Below, piece after piece: positions 1 through 8,743 of a stretch of DNA of 64,000 bases; position 1 is the first letter of the stretch; each line of letters begins with the position of its first letter. The notes under the pieces are model-generated. The model had not been told where the DNA came from. It saw nothing but the letters and a program-made list of their open reading frames with translations, and did not search any database. A program made the position numbers and the translations under genes. Source of the stretch: Arthrobacter antioxidans (lineage in GTDB: Bacteria > Actinomycetota > Actinomycetes > Actinomycetales > Micrococcaceae); contig NZ_CP095501.1 in assembly GCF_023100725.1 (NCBI RefSeq), forward strand, positions 620,001-684,000, in the 5' to 3' direction.

Positions 1-764
1 ATCCCGCGTTCCGCCTCATCCAGCCGGCACGCAGGGGGAACGCGTTCGAGGAGACGGTCGAACGGCTCCTGCATGCCATCAAGCTGGGGGTCTTCCCCGC
101 CGGGTCACGGCTTCCGCCCGAGCGGTACCTCGCCGAGCACCTGGGCGTCTCGCGTTCCACCCTGCGCGACGGGCTTGCCGACCTCCAGACCGCCGGCTAC
201 CTCACCGTCCAGCGCGGCCGCTACGGGGGCGCCACCGTGAGTGCGTCGTTGCCGACCCGGGGCGCCGATCCTGCCGTCCTGCGCCGTGCCGAGGTGGAGG
301 ACGTCCTCGCCTTCCGCGCCGTCGTCGAGCCCGGCGCTGCCCGCCTCGCCGCTGAGCTGGTGTGCACGGAGGAGTCGCGCCGTAGCCTCCTCGGAGCACT
401 GCAGGCGGTGGCCGAAGCGGACGCGACCCGGTACCGCCCCCTCGATGCCCGGCTGCATCTTGCCATCGCCGAGGCGGCGGGGTCCCCGTCGCTGGCGCTC
501 GCCGTGGCTCAGGCGCGGTCCCGCACCAACGACATGCTCGACCGCATCCCCTTCCTGGCCGCGAACATCAACCATTCGAACCGGCAGCACGCTGCCATCG
601 TGAAGGCGGTGCTGGGTGGCAATCCGGAGCGCGCGCAGGCCGAGATGACCGCCCACCTCGAGGGCACAGCTGCCCTCCTGCGGGGGTTCCTCCTCGACGA
701 GGCGCAGGACGAGGCGCAGGACGAGGCGCAGGACGAGGCGCAGGACGAGGCCGCGGGGGCGTAG
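1..764 (+). CDS. FadR-type GntR transcriptional regulator, 5' end cut by the window
   Basis: The open frame enters from the left edge (codons begin at base 3) and ends at TAG 762-764, so the true start is not visible. The visible 253 residues show a GntR winged helix (motif LAEHLGVSRSTLRD) followed by an FCD-type all-helical ligand domain with the usual scattered His/Asp residues (DARLHLAIA, RQHAAI, TAHLEG). FCD regulators usually bind small carboxylates and repress neighbouring catabolic genes; the ligand cannot be told here. The C-terminus is odd: it ends in four exact copies of Asp-Glu-Ala-Gln, a low-complexity acidic tail encoded by a 12-base tandem repeat. Confidence 0.9.
   Translation, partial: PAFRLIQPARRGNAFEETVERLLHAIKLGVFPAGSRLPPERYLAEHLGVSRSTLRDGLADLQTAGYLTVQRGRYGGATVSASLPTRGADPAVLRRAEVEDVLAFRAVVEPGAARLAAELVCTEESRRSLLGALQAVAEADATRYRPLDARLHLAIAEAAGSPSLALAVAQARSRTNDMLDRIPFLAANINHSNRQHAAIVKAVLGGNPERAQAEMTAHLEGTAALLRGFLLDEAQDEAQDEAQDEAQDEAAGA
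696..743 (+). repeat. 12-base tandem repeat, 4 exact copies, in the 3' end of the GntR gene
   Basis: The unit GACGAGGCGCAG occurs four times in phase with the codons, giving (DEAQ)4, and a fifth partial unit follows. The copies are identical, so slippage could change copy number without a frameshift. Confidence 0.95.
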
Positions 765-771
765 CGCCATC

Positions 772-832
772 GGCGCAGGCCCGGCAGGCCCGGCAGGCCG
801 GGCAGGCTCGGCAGGCCCGGCAGGCGCCGTGG
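772..832. repeat. Degenerate 9-base tandem repeat (CGGCAGGCC-like)
   Basis: About six tandem copies of a 9-base unit close to CGGCAGGCC begin just after the GntR stop. They are non-coding or lie in the leader of the next gene. No open frame of interest uses them. Confidence 0.8.
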
Positions 833-987
833 GTTCCGCCGTGGCGCCGCTCGCCGCAGCGTGAGGAGAACCACGTCCACCGGTGCACGGCACCGGGACG
901 ATCGGGAAATAGATGTGTGCAGGCAACCGTTCCTTCAAGAGGTCCGCGACACACCCCGCCGTGGTTCCCGAATCGGAAGGTGCATCC

Positions 988-1977
988 ATGACTGTCCCCC
1001 TGTCCATCCTGGATCTCGCGCAGGTCGCCGAAGGCTCCACGCCGGCGGAGACCTTCGCCTCGAGCGTCTCGCTCGCCCAGCATGCCGAGCGGTGGGGATA
1101 CCGCCGGATCTGGTACGCGGAGCACCACAACATGGGCAGCATCGCGTCCTCGGCCACGAGCGTGCTCATCGCCCACGTCGCCGCGCACACCTCCACCATC
1201 CGTCTCGGCTCCGGCGGTGTTATGCTGCCCAACCACTCGCCGCTCACCATCGCCGAGCAGTTCGGCACCCTCGAGAGCCTGCACCCCGGCCGGATCGACC
1301 TCGGCCTCGGTCGTGCCCCCGGCAGCGACCAGGTGACGGCCCGCGCCCTGCGCCGCGATCCCATGGCCGCGGACAGCTTCCCCCAGGACGTCCAGGAACT
1401 GCAGGGCTACCTGAGCGGGGAGAGCCGTGTGCCTGGTGTGCAGGCGACCCCGGGCAAGGGCACCAATGTGCCGCTGTACATCCTCGGGTCCTCGCTGTTC
1501 GGTGCGCGGCTCGCTGCAGCCCTCGGCCTGCCCTTCGCCTTCGCGTCGCACTTCGCCCCCCAGGCGCTGCAGGACGCCGCCGCCATCTACCGCCGGGAGT
1601 TCACGCCGTCCGCGCAGTCCTCGGAGCCGCACTTCATCGCCGGCGTGAACGTCATCGCCGCGGACAGCGCGAACGACGCCCACCACGAGTTCCATGAGGG
1701 CATGCTGCGCCGTGTGAGCCTGCTCCTGGGGCGCGGGCAGACGTTCACGCGGGAGGAGTCCGAGGCCATCCTCGCGTCGCCGAGCGGTCAGCAGATGGCC
1801 GGGATGGCGAGGTACAGCGCGGTCGGCACGCCCGATGTCGTCCGTGACTACCTGGAGCAGTTCGCCGAGCGGTTCGGGGCCGACGAGCTCATCGTCGCGA
1901 CCCAGGCGGAGAGCACCGAGGCGTGGCTCCGCTCCTTCGAACTGCTGGCCGATGCGATGCTCCCGGTCGCCGCGTAA
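988..1977 (+). CDS. LLM-class (luciferase-like) flavin-dependent oxidoreductase, MsnO8 type
   Basis: This 329-residue protein belongs to the bacterial-luciferase-like FMN/F420 monooxygenase fold. It has the N-terminal strand [10 protein letters not shown], the YAEHHNM signature with its active-site His pair, the [14 protein letters not shown] strand and the [12 protein letters not shown] loop, all typical of the MsnO8 subgroup. The substrate is unknown. A longer frame opens at 913, but ATG 988 has the purine-rich GGAAGG about 10 bases upstream and begins exactly at the conserved N-terminus, so I use it. It lies 223 bases after the GntR gene on the same strand; a regulatory link is possible but not shown. 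Confidence 0.9.
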   Translation: MTVPLSILDLAQVAEGSTPAETFASSVSLAQHAERWGYRRIWYAEHHNMGSIASSATSVLIAHVAAHTSTIRLGSGGVMLPNHSPLTIAEQFGTLESLHPGRIDLGLGRAPGSDQVTARALRRDPMAADSFPQDVQELQGYLSGESRVPGVQATPGKGTNVPLYILGSSLFGARLAAALGLPFAFASHFAPQALQDAAAIYRREFTPSAQSSEPHFIAGVNVIAADSANDAHHEFHEGMLRRVSLLLGRGQTFTREESEAILASPSGQQMAGMARYSAVGTPDVVRDYLEQFAERFGADELIVATQAESTEAWLRSFELLADAMLPVAA

Positions 1978-2028
1978 GGGTAGCCGATCAAAGAACTTTG
2001 GCTTCCTGCTTGCCATTACCCTCCAACG

Positions 2029-2057
2029 TTTGGTTAAGTGGGTGTCGGTTGTAGTGT
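2029..2057 (+). promoter_or_regulatory. Possible promoter of the cold-shock gene
   Basis: TTTGGT at 2029-2034 and TAGTGT at 2052-2057 are 17 bases apart in a locally A+T-richer stretch. Transcription from here would give a leader of about 125 bases, as is usual for csp mRNAs. This is a weak match found by eye. Confidence 0.35.
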
Positions 2058-2140
2058 TGCGCATTTGTATTTCACGCGGTCCGACCCTCACGGGACGGAT
2101 CGTGTCTCTGAAAAAGCGGACAAGCACGCCGCGACTGGGG

Positions 2141-2159
2141 CGCTCCGAAAGTCGGAGTG
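2141..2159 (+). promoter_or_regulatory. Hairpin in the cold-shock gene leader
   Basis: CGCTCCGA (2141-2148) can pair with TCGGAGTG (2152-2159), with one G-U pair, across a 3-base loop 28 bases before the csp start codon. Csp leaders commonly fold differently with temperature; here only the hairpin is seen. Confidence 0.4.
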
Positions 2160-2187
2160 CGTCTGAATTTCAGAAGGATAAACAAAA

Positions 2188-2391
2188 ATGGCAACAGGTA
2201 CCGTGAAGTGGTTCAACGCTGAAAAGGGCTTTGGATTCATTGCTCCCGACGACGGAAGCGCAGACGTGTTCGCACACTTCTCCGCCATCAATGCGAGCGG
2301 CTACCGCTCGCTTGACGAGAACCAGAAGGTCAGCTTCGACACCGAGCAGGGCCCCAAGGGTCCTCAGGCGTCGAACATCCAGCCCCTCTAA
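2188..2391 (+). CDS. cspA: Cold-shock protein, CspA family
   Basis: A 67-residue single cold-shock domain. Both RNA-binding motifs are intact: KGFGFI (RNP1) and DVFAHF (RNP2). The fold is a five-stranded OB barrel that binds single-stranded RNA/DNA and melts mRNA structure. The start follows AGAAGG by about 10 bases. A long leader (no gene for 210 bases upstream) and a strong terminator downstream mark it as a single-gene unit. The length is standard for actinobacterial Csp proteins. Confidence 0.97.
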   Translation: MATGTVKWFNAEKGFGFIAPDDGSADVFAHFSAINASGYRSLDENQKVSFDTEQGPKGPQASNIQPL

Positions 2392-2425
2392 GGCTCGGAT
2401 CTTCCACTAGATCTTTTCGCGAGTA

Positions 2426-2460
2426 GCAGGTCGGACTTCGGTCCGGCCTGCTTCTTCGTT
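2426..2460 (+). terminator. Intrinsic terminator after the cold-shock gene
   Basis: An 11-base stem (2426-2436 with 2441-2451, one G-U pair) is capped by a stable TTCG tetraloop and followed by a T-rich tract (CTTCTTCGTT). It lies 35 bases after the stop codon. Confidence 0.9.
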
Positions 2461-2604
2461 AACCGGGCCCTGTCTGCGGACCGACCGCGTGCTCATGCCG
2501 CCCGCATGCCGGCGCCGCCTCGACCGCCGCGCCGCGCCGCCCGCGCCGCCCGCGTCGTGCCGCGCCGCCCCGACCGCCGTCCTGGCGGGACGCAGGGGCT
2601 TCCC

Positions 2605-5600
2605 TCAGCCCTCCCCGTCGCAGAGACCGATGAACGCCCCGAGTTCCTCCAGTGCGGCCGGGGTGGAGGGCATGTGCTCGGTCAGCCGCGGGGACCTGAC
2701 GACGACGGCGCGCCACTGCCCCCGCGAGACCGCGACGTTCACGCGGTTGCGATCGAGCAGGAACCCGATGCCGCGGGGTGCCTCCGCGGCGGAGGACGCC
2801 GTCATGGTGACGACCACGATCACGGCCTGCTGACCCTGGAACCGGTCCACCGTTCCCACCCGGACGTCCCCCAACCCGGCCGCCCGCAGGGCCTGCAGGG
2901 TGAGCTGCACCTGGGCGTTGTACGGGGCGACCACCAGGATGTCCTCCTGCGCGAGCGGGCGCGGGACGGCGCCCGGCTCCGGGGTCCAGGCCAGACCGAG
3001 GTGGCGCCGCACCTGGGTGACGACCTCCGCTGCCTCCTGGGCCGAGGCCGTCGCGTTGCCCTCGTGGTCGACGACGACGCATTCGATGCCTGGCCGCTCT
3101 CCCTCCAGGTGCCGCCCGCGCGCCGCCGTGGCCGTGGTCAGCCTGCCGTCGTACGCGAAGACCGACACCGCGTGGCACAGGTCCGGATGCATGCGCCAGG
3201 TGTCCGCGAGGAAGTAGCCGAACTGCCCGGGCAGCGTCGCGTGTCCGACGGACAGCCAGCCGAGGGCGGATGCGTCGACCGGCTCCGGGTGGGTGCCCTG
3301 GGTGACCTGGGGGAGCTGCTGCGGGTCACCCAGGAGCAGGAGCCTGCGTGCGGCGCGGGCCACGGCCATCGTGTTCGCGAGCGAGAACTGTCCCGCCTCG
3401 TCGATGACCAGCAGGTCGAGGGACCGCGGCGGCACCCTGCTCCCGGTCATCGTCCAGGCCGTCCCCCCGACCAGGCAGCCGCCGGCTCCGCCGATCAGGC
3501 GCGCGACGTCGTCGTCGGACCGTTGCGTCCAGGGGGTGTCCGGCGTCTCGGTGCGCTTGGCCACCTGGTCGGCGGGGACGCCGGCCTCGACGGCACGGCG
3601 CAGCAGGTTCTCGACGACGGCGTGCGACTGCGCGACGACGCCCACCTTCCATCCGCTGCGCACCAGGCGCGCGATGACGTCCGCCCCGACGTGGGTCTTG
3701 CCGGTGCCGGGCGGACCCTGCACGGCGAGATACGAGTCCTGGAGGAGGTGGAGGGCGGCGGTGATGGCCTCGGCATACCCGTCACCGTGCGGCGGTGCCG
3801 TGGGCAGTTCGGCGCCGCCGGCGAGGCGTGGGGGGAGGCGCCGGAGGAGGTCGAGCGCGGGATCAGCGGGCAGGTCGGGGAGCGACCGGCCCACGCGGTC
3901 CGCGAGGTCCATCAGGGCGTCCTGGATCGACCTCGTCATGAGCGGCTGGTCGGGGGCCAGCGCCAGGGGCAGCTCGGGACGCTCCGGTGCTCCTCGCCGT
4001 AGCTTCTCCCTGAGCACCACTGTCGCGACGCCGTCCGCGTCCTCGGACAGCTCCATCACCTCGACGCCGAACCAGCCGCCGCGCCCGGTGCCTCCGGTGT
4101 CGATGCTGTCCGCATCGGACGGGACGGGCGCGTCGTAGATCGCGAAGTAGGTGGAGCCCTCACGGATGTCGGCGCCCGCCGTCAGGGTCCCGGTCGCCTT
4201 GAGCAGCCGGACGGGGTTCGAGCGGGATGTCGGTTTCGCCCAGTCCTGCACCACCTCGAGCGTGCAGAAGACCAGCACGTCACGCGCGTCGTCCCAGGTG
4301 TGGGCGGGGGAGGCGAGCCGGTCGAAATGGGACCACCAGAACTGCTTCCGCTCCCGGCGGTGATATCCGACGGCGGCCGCGACGAGCGCGATGGCCTGCT
4401 GCTCCGTGTCCTTCCCCGGAGCGGCCGGCAGGTCGGCGAGGTACGCCAGCAGCCGGGCCTCCTCGGGAGCGGGTCCGTGGGCGGGGTGCTCCGCGGCGTC
4501 GGGCGCAGCGGAGGTGGCCGCAGGTGAGGTGGGTCCCGCGGCGTCGTGCGGGGAGGTGGACGACGTCTCGGGCGCGTGGAGGTGCGCACCGTCGGGCGTG
4601 TCGGCGCGGGCCGTCTCCGGTCCACGGGGGTGCGGCCCGGCCCCGTGCCGCAGCCCGAGCGAGAGCAGCCAGTCCCGGAGCCCGAGCGTCGAGAGGCAGT
4701 CGTAACGGTTGTAGTCGGTGATGCCGGCGAGGATCTCCGCCGCAGCGGCGCTGTCCCCGGCGTCGCGCGCGGCGCAGTAGGCGGCATAGGCGACGACCGA
4801 CGCCCCGGCATCGGTCACGTCCCCGGAGCGTAGGGTGCCGCCCATGTAGAGGGGCTCGAGCTTCTTGAGGCTGTAGGAGCGCTCGGAGATGCGGAGGCTG
4901 TGGCGCACGGTGTCGTAGAGGTCCACGAGGACGCCTTCGCGGAGCAGCGTGTCCACGGCGTCCTCGCCGATCACGTGGACGAGGGACAGCCGCCGCAGGG
5001 CGCTCTTCTCGTAGGCCGCGTAGTGGTAGACGTGCAGGTCCGGGTACCGCACGCGGCGCTGCCGGACGTACTCGAGGAACCGGACGAACGCCGTGCGCTC
5101 CTCAGCACGGCTGTGGGCCCAGAAGGGACGGAAGGGAGGCTCGCCGTCGTCGTCCGTGGGTTGCTCGACGACGCCGAACAGGTATTCGATGCCCCAGCTG
5201 CCGTCGCCGGGATCCTGCCAGAGGGGATCGCCCTCGAAGTCGAAGAAGATGTCGCCGGGGCTCGGCGCGGGCAGGGCCCGCAGCGTGTGCCGGGGGAGGA
5301 CACGGTAGGACAGCGTGCGCTCGGCGCCTCCGGCATCGCGGTAGGTGACGCCCCCGTCCACCGCGATTTCGCCCACCTGCAGGCGCGCCTGCTCCTGCAG
5401 CCGCGTCAGGGCGGTGTCCTCCGGGCGGTCGGGCAGCGCGGCGAGGTCGTCAATCGTGGAGATGCCCTCGCCGTGGAGCCGTGCCCGGCGGTCGGTGGTC
5501 ATCCCGGCCACCAGCAGCAGGTCCCGTGATGCCAGCACCTGCTCGGCGCAGTAGTCGCACCGCCCGCACGCCGCGACTCCCGACGCGCCCCAGGCCACGG

Positions 5601-6270
5601 GGTCCGGCTGCCCCCGGTGGCCGTGCACGAGCTCGAGGAAGCGGGTGCGGCGCTCGCGGAACACGGGCAGCAGATCGGGCAGCCGATGGGTGCTGCGGCT
5701 GCGGTCACCGAGGACCAGCGTCACCCCGTCCGCCGTCGGGATGCCCGCCGCCTGCAGCTGGTCGCCGTACGCCGCGAGCTGCAGCAGGGCGCCGACCTTG
5801 GCGTGGCGGGCGAGCTTGGTGTCCCAGACGGCGTACGCGCCGTCGTCCTGCCGGACGAGGAAGTCCGAACGCCCGTGGAACACGCCGTCGAAGAACGCCG
5901 CCTGGAACACGACGGCCGCGCCGGAGCGCAGGGCGTGGAGCGACTCCTCGTGCTTGGCCGCCAGGGTGGCGCGGTCCATGGATGCGGCCGGTTCGACGTC
6001 GTACACGCCCGACACGTTGCCCGGTGACCACAGCCCGTGCTCGGCGACCAGCTCGTCGAGGACCCGGTGCTCGTGCACGTCCCCGAGGGCGGCGGCGCGC
6101 TGCAGCATCTCGTCCACGGGGAACTGTGCCCGTGGGGTCCGTCCCAGCTTCTCGTCGAGGATGCGCAGGAGCCGGTACGCGCACTCCGACGCCGTGACGA
6201 GGTCCGTCGCCGAGAACACGAGGTCGGGGGAGGTCGCGTCCGAGCCGCCATCGGCGTCGAGCAGGAACAT
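2605..6270 (-). CDS. TM0106-family RecB-like nuclease fused to an SF1 DNA helicase
   Basis: A 1221-residue three-part protein. The N-terminal third looks like a Cas4/AddB-type RecB nuclease: Cys30 in SECAYRL, GRSDFL near 133, WDTKLA near 150, and CGRCDYC near 235, which with Cys30 could hold a 4Fe-4S cluster. An RNase H-like exonuclease segment follows (FFDFEGDP near 340). The C-terminal third is a DNA2/UPF1-like helicase with Walker A GPPGTGKT near 852, Walker B VIDEAGQF near 957, and late motifs VDRFQGQQ and RNRVNVAVSRG. The usual role is inferred to be DNA repair or degradation. Upstream in-frame sequence exists, but ATG 6270 has AAAGGA 12 bases before it and starts at the conserved domain. 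It is transcribed away from the DUF3817 gene. Confidence 0.9.
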   Translation of the reverse strand: MFLLDADGGSDATSPDLVFSATDLVTASECAYRLLRILDEKLGRTPRAQFPVDEMLQRAAALGDVHEHRVLDELVAEHGLWSPGNVSGVYDVEPAASMDRATLAAKHEESLHALRSGAAVVFQAAFFDGVFHGRSDFLVRQDDGAYAVWDTKLARHAKVGALLQLAAYGDQLQAAGIPTADGVTLVLGDRSRSTHRLPDLLPVFRERRTRFLELVHGHRGQPDPVAWGASGVAACGRCDYCAEQVLASRDLLLVAGMTTDRRARLHGEGISTIDDLAALPDRPEDTALTRLQEQARLQVGEIAVDGGVTYRDAGGAERTLSYRVLPRHTLRALPAPSPGDIFFDFEGDPLWQDPGDGSWGIEYLFGVVEQPTDDDGEPPFRPFWAHSRAEERTAFVRFLEYVRQRRVRYPDLHVYHYAAYEKSALRRLSLVHVIGEDAVDTLLREGVLVDLYDTVRHSLRISERSYSLKKLEPLYMGGTLRSGDVTDAGASVVAYAAYCAARDAGDSAAAAEILAGITDYNRYDCLSTLGLRDWLLSLGLRHGAGPHPRGPETARADTPDGAHLHAPETSSTSPHDAAGPTSPAATSAAPDAAEHPAHGPAPEEARLLAYLADLPAAPGKDTEQQAIALVAAAVGYHRRERKQFWWSHFDRLASPAHTWDDARDVLVFCTLEVVQDWAKPTSRSNPVRLLKATGTLTAGADIREGSTYFAIYDAPVPSDADSIDTGGTGRGGWFGVEVMELSEDADGVATVVLREKLRRGAPERPELPLALAPDQPLMTRSIQDALMDLADRVGRSLPDLPADPALDLLRRLPPRLAGGAELPTAPPHGDGYAEAITAALHLLQDSYLAVQGPPGTGKTHVGADVIARLVRSGWKVGVVAQSHAVVENLLRRAVEAGVPADQVAKRTETPDTPWTQRSDDDVARLIGGAGGCLVGGTAWTMTGSRVPPRSLDLLVIDEAGQFSLANTMAVARAARRLLLLGDPQQLPQVTQGTHPEPVDASALGWLSVGHATLPGQFGYFLADTWRMHPDLCHAVSVFAYDGRLTTATAARGRHLEGERPGIECVVVDHEGNATASAQEAAEVVTQVRRHLGLAWTPEPGAVPRPLAQEDILVVAPYNAQVQLTLQALRAAGLGDVRVGTVDRFQGQQAVIVVVTMTASSAAEAPRGIGFLLDRNRVNVAVSRGQWRAVVVRSPRLTEHMPSTPAALEELGAFIGLCDGEG

Positions 6271-6553
6271 GGGCCGCTGATCCTTTCGTCGTGGTGCCGG
6301 GAAGAGCAGCAGTCCATCACGGGCCGCCGACGATCCTGTGACCGTGGTCATGGGGCGTCCGGCCCGGCAGGCGGTGCCGGGAGCAGCCGACCGTGCAGCC
6401 GACAGTCGAGGATACCCGGCAGGGCCGCATGACGGCCTCTTCGAGGAACCCCGGCGCGCAGGGCCGCCGCCGGGGCGGGGAGCGCCGGGCACGCGGGCCC
6501 GCCGAGGGTCTGGGAGAATTGGAGGCACCGACCACCGACCGACCAGGAGCCCC

Positions 6554-7012
6554 ATGAACCCCCGCACGCTTTTCCGCACCGTCGCCGTCGCGGAGGCGGT
6601 GACCTGGGCCTTCCTGCTGCTGGGCATGTTCCTCAAGTACGTCTCGCGGACCACCGAGGCGGTCGTTCCTCCGGCGGGTGCCGTGCACGGTTTCGTGTTC
6701 CTCTGCTTCGTGGCGACGACCGTCTTCATCTGGGTCAACCAGCGCTGGTCGGTGGTGACGGGGCTGCTGGGTCTCGCCTCGGCGGTCGTCCCGTTCGCGA
6801 CCATCCCGTACGAGCGGTGGATCGAGCGCCGCGGACAGCTCGCCGGGTCCTGGCGTCTCGCCCCGGGAGCCGAGACGCCCCGCACCCCCGTGGAGCGGCT
6901 CCAGGCGTGGGTGCTGCGCAGTCCGCTCGTCGCGCTGCTGGTCGCCGTCGTCGGGATCTCCGTGGTCTTCAGCGTGCTGCTGATCGTCGGCCCTCCCGGA
7001 TCCCCGAGCTGA
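6554..7012 (+). CDS. DUF3817 family membrane protein
   Basis: A 152-residue protein with four hydrophobic segments (AEAVTWAFLLLG, VHGFVFLCFVATTV, VTGLLGLASAVV and a C-terminal VALLVAVVGISVV). The early E-A-x-T-W and central G-x-V-H-G pattern is that of DUF3817, an actinobacterial integral membrane family often next to guaA; function unknown. Start ATG 6554 follows CAGGAG by 4-5 bases. A longer in-frame opening from 6338 is low-complexity and is not used. The next gene starts 7 bases after its stop, so the three small genes here probably form one transcript. Confidence 0.85.
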   Translation: MNPRTLFRTVAVAEAVTWAFLLLGMFLKYVSRTTEAVVPPAGAVHGFVFLCFVATTVFIWVNQRWSVVTGLLGLASAVVPFATIPYERWIERRGQLAGSWRLAPGAETPRTPVERLQAWVLRSPLVALLVAVVGISVVFSVLLIVGPPGSPS

Positions 7013-7019
7013 GGCACGC

Positions 7020-7388
7020 ATGAGCGACCTGCGGAACACCACGGACGACGAGCGGTTCTTCCTCCACAGCGGCCGCCGCTGGCGGAAGACCGATCCCTCG
7101 CTGCCGGACGATGTGAAGGCGCGCCTGATGTCCCACCTCGGACGCGGACGCTCGGGCGTGCGCAACAGTGCCAAGGGCGACGACGGCGCTGCCCTGCCTC
7201 GCGCGCGGCGCACCGTCCAGCTCGCGAAGGAAGGACTCGGCGAGCGGGGGACGCCCTGGTGGGAGCAGTCGGCGGCCGAACGCACCGCGCGGTGGACCGC
7301 CGCCCTGCAGGAGCTGGACCGCATGCACCCGAAGAAGCCCGGCGGCACCGCCGACCGTCCGGCGGAGGATGCACCCGGCGATGACTGA
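7020..7388 (+). CDS. Conserved small hydrophilic protein of unknown function
   Basis: A 122-residue soluble protein opening with RFFLHSGRRWRKTDP, a pattern I recall from small actinobacterial proteins paired with DUF3253 genes (sometimes mislabelled biopolymer transporter Tol). It is rich in Arg and Trp in the middle and charged at the C-terminus. No catalytic motif, signal or membrane segment is visible. It begins 7 bases after the DUF3817 stop and its last 8 bases overlap the start of the DUF3253 gene, so the two are probably translationally coupled. Confidence 0.75.
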   Translation: MSDLRNTTDDERFFLHSGRRWRKTDPSLPDDVKARLMSHLGRGRSGVRNSAKGDDGAALPRARRTVQLAKEGLGERGTPWWEQSAAERTARWTAALQELDRMHPKKPGGTADRPAEDAPGDD

Positions 7389-7713
7389 CGGGGTCACGGA
7401 CCCCGAGCTGCGGGCCGAGATCCTGAGGATCGCCGCGCAGCGGGGCGGCGGGAAGACGCTGTGCCCGTCCGAGGCCGCGCGCGGTATCGGCGGGGACCGG
7501 TGGCGCGACCTGATGCCCGCCGCGCGGCGCATCGCGTTCGACCTGGCCGGCGAGGGGCTCGTCCATGTCACCCAGCACGGCGAGCCGGTGGCCCCGGACG
7601 CGCGCGGCCCGATCCGCATCCGCTGGATCGACGGCGGGGCTGCGACAACGGACGATACCGGGGCCGCGACGACGGACGACGGCGCCTCGGGGGAAGCGCC
7701 GTCGTCCGGGTGA
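7381..7713 (+). CDS. DUF3253 domain protein
   Basis: A 110-residue protein matching DUF3253: an N-terminal helix (LRAEILRIAAQRG), the CPSEAARGIGGDRWRDLM core that looks like a small winged helix, then IRIRWIDGG. The family is S-adenosyl-L-methyionine-biosynthesis-annotated in some genomes without evidence; function unknown. Its ATG lies inside the stop region of the upstream gene (ATGACTGA overlap). The last 25 or so residues are a Thr-Asp-rich tail whose DNA also forms a strong hairpin. Confidence 0.8.
   Translation: MTDGVTDPELRAEILRIAAQRGGGKTLCPSEAARGIGGDRWRDLMPAARRIAFDLAGEGLVHVTQHGEPVAPDARGPIRIRWIDGGAATTDDTGAATTDDGASGEAPSSG
7674..7707. terminator. Inverted repeat, probable bidirectional terminator
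   Basis: A perfect 12-base stem (GGACGACGGCGC with its complement at 7696-7707) and 10-base loop sit inside the last codons of the DUF3253 gene. The convergent GH43 gene ends 35 bases away. There is no T tract, so termination efficiency is uncertain. Confidence 0.55.
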
Positions 7714-7741
7714 TGCTCGTGCCCCGCAGTCGGGGTGGTGC

Positions 7742-8743
7742 TCAGCTGTCCGTCAGTGTCAGTCCGGTACCCGTCCATTCGACCGGTTCCGCGTGCATCG
7801 ACCGGTAGGTCACCGCGGCGTCCCAGCTGTGGAACAGGAGGTAGGCCTGACCGTCGGGAGCGGTGGCCAGGTCCTGTCCGCCCGGGCCGATGTAGCGGTC
7901 GCCGCCGAAGGAGTCCGACGTGAGGAAGGGCTCCGGCGCCTTCTCCCACGGCCCCTCGAGCGCCGGGGCCGAGGCCTGGCCCACGTTGTAGGACCGTCCG
8001 CCGTAGTCGTTGCTGGAGTAGAGCAGCACGTACCCGCCGTCACGCGGCACGACGGTCGGGGCCTCGACGAGGTTGCCCTCCCAAGGGAGGTCCTGCTTGA
8101 TGAGTTTCTGCGTCGGTCCGGCGAGTGACAGACCGTCCGCCGTGAGCGGCGCCGTCTGGATCCAGGTGTCCTTGTCGCAGCAGTTGCCGTCGTTCTTCCA
8201 CACCAGGTTGAGGCCCTCGTCCGTCACGAAGGTGCTGGCGTCGATGGCCCCGCCCTCGTCCTCGGGGCAGACCAGCATCGCGTCCCCCGCGACCGTGAAC
8301 GGCCCCGCAGGGTCCGTGGCCGTGGCCACGCCGATGCACTGCACCGTGGGGTCGAAATTGGTGCTGGTGAAGTAGAGGACGAACTGTCCTTCCGCCACCT
8401 CGGTCACCTCGGGCGCCCAGGTCTTGCCCGGGATGATCCACGAGGGGAGCTCCGGCAGCGCGTCGGCGTCGAGCTGTTCCCACTCGAGGAGGTCCGTGGA
8501 CGTCGCCACCTGGACGTTCTTGCGGTTCCCCTCCGTCGCGTAGGCGTAATAGGTGTCACCGACCTGGAGGATGTCCGGATCGGCGAACTCCTCGTCCAGC
8601 ACCCTGGTGGAGTTCTGCTCCGCTGCCGGGGGCTCGGTCTCCGATGCCTCCGACGGCTCCGACGGGGCACAGCCGGCGGTCGCCGCGGCAAGCGCGGCGA
8701 CAGCCAGCAGGGCGAGCAGGCGGCCCGGGAGCGGACGACTCAC
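7742..8743 (-). CDS. Glycoside hydrolase family 43-like lipoprotein
   Basis: A 333-residue protein with a signal peptide and lipobox-like TAGC at about residue 25, so it is probably anchored outside the membrane. The five-bladed beta-propeller of GH43 is suggested by FADPDIL (catalytic base Asp), WAPEV, GGAIDASTF (second Asp) and LVEAPTVV (acid Glu). Family members cut arabinosides or xylosides; the exact linkage is unclear. Its GTG start overlaps the stop of the permease gene upstream (GTGA), so it is the last gene of the ABC operon. The Cys-Cys pair in DGNCCDKD is unusual. Confidence 0.85.
   Translation of the reverse strand: MSRPLPGRLLALLAVAALAAATAGCAPSEPSEASETEPPAAEQNSTRVLDEEFADPDILQVGDTYYAYATEGNRKNVQVATSTDLLEWEQLDADALPELPSWIIPGKTWAPEVTEVAEGQFVLYFTSTNFDPTVQCIGVATATDPAGPFTVAGDAMLVCPEDEGGAIDASTFVTDEGLNLVWKNDGNCCDKDTWIQTAPLTADGLSLAGPTQKLIKQDLPWEGNLVEAPTVVPRDGGYVLLYSSNDYGGRSYNVGQASAPALEGPWEKAPEPFLTSDSFGGDRYIGPGGQDLATAPDGQAYLLFHSWDAAVTYRSMHAEPVEWTGTGLTLTDS

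Noticed and set aside
105..1364. 419-codon minus-strand frame across the GntR and LLM genes
   Set aside because: It spans two convincing plus-strand genes and a repeat tract; there is no protein-like pattern.
6271..7578. In-frame minus-strand extension of the RecB/helicase gene by over 400 codons
   Set aside because: It runs antisense to three plausible genes, is low complexity, and starts before a good ribosome site and the conserved N-terminus at 6270.
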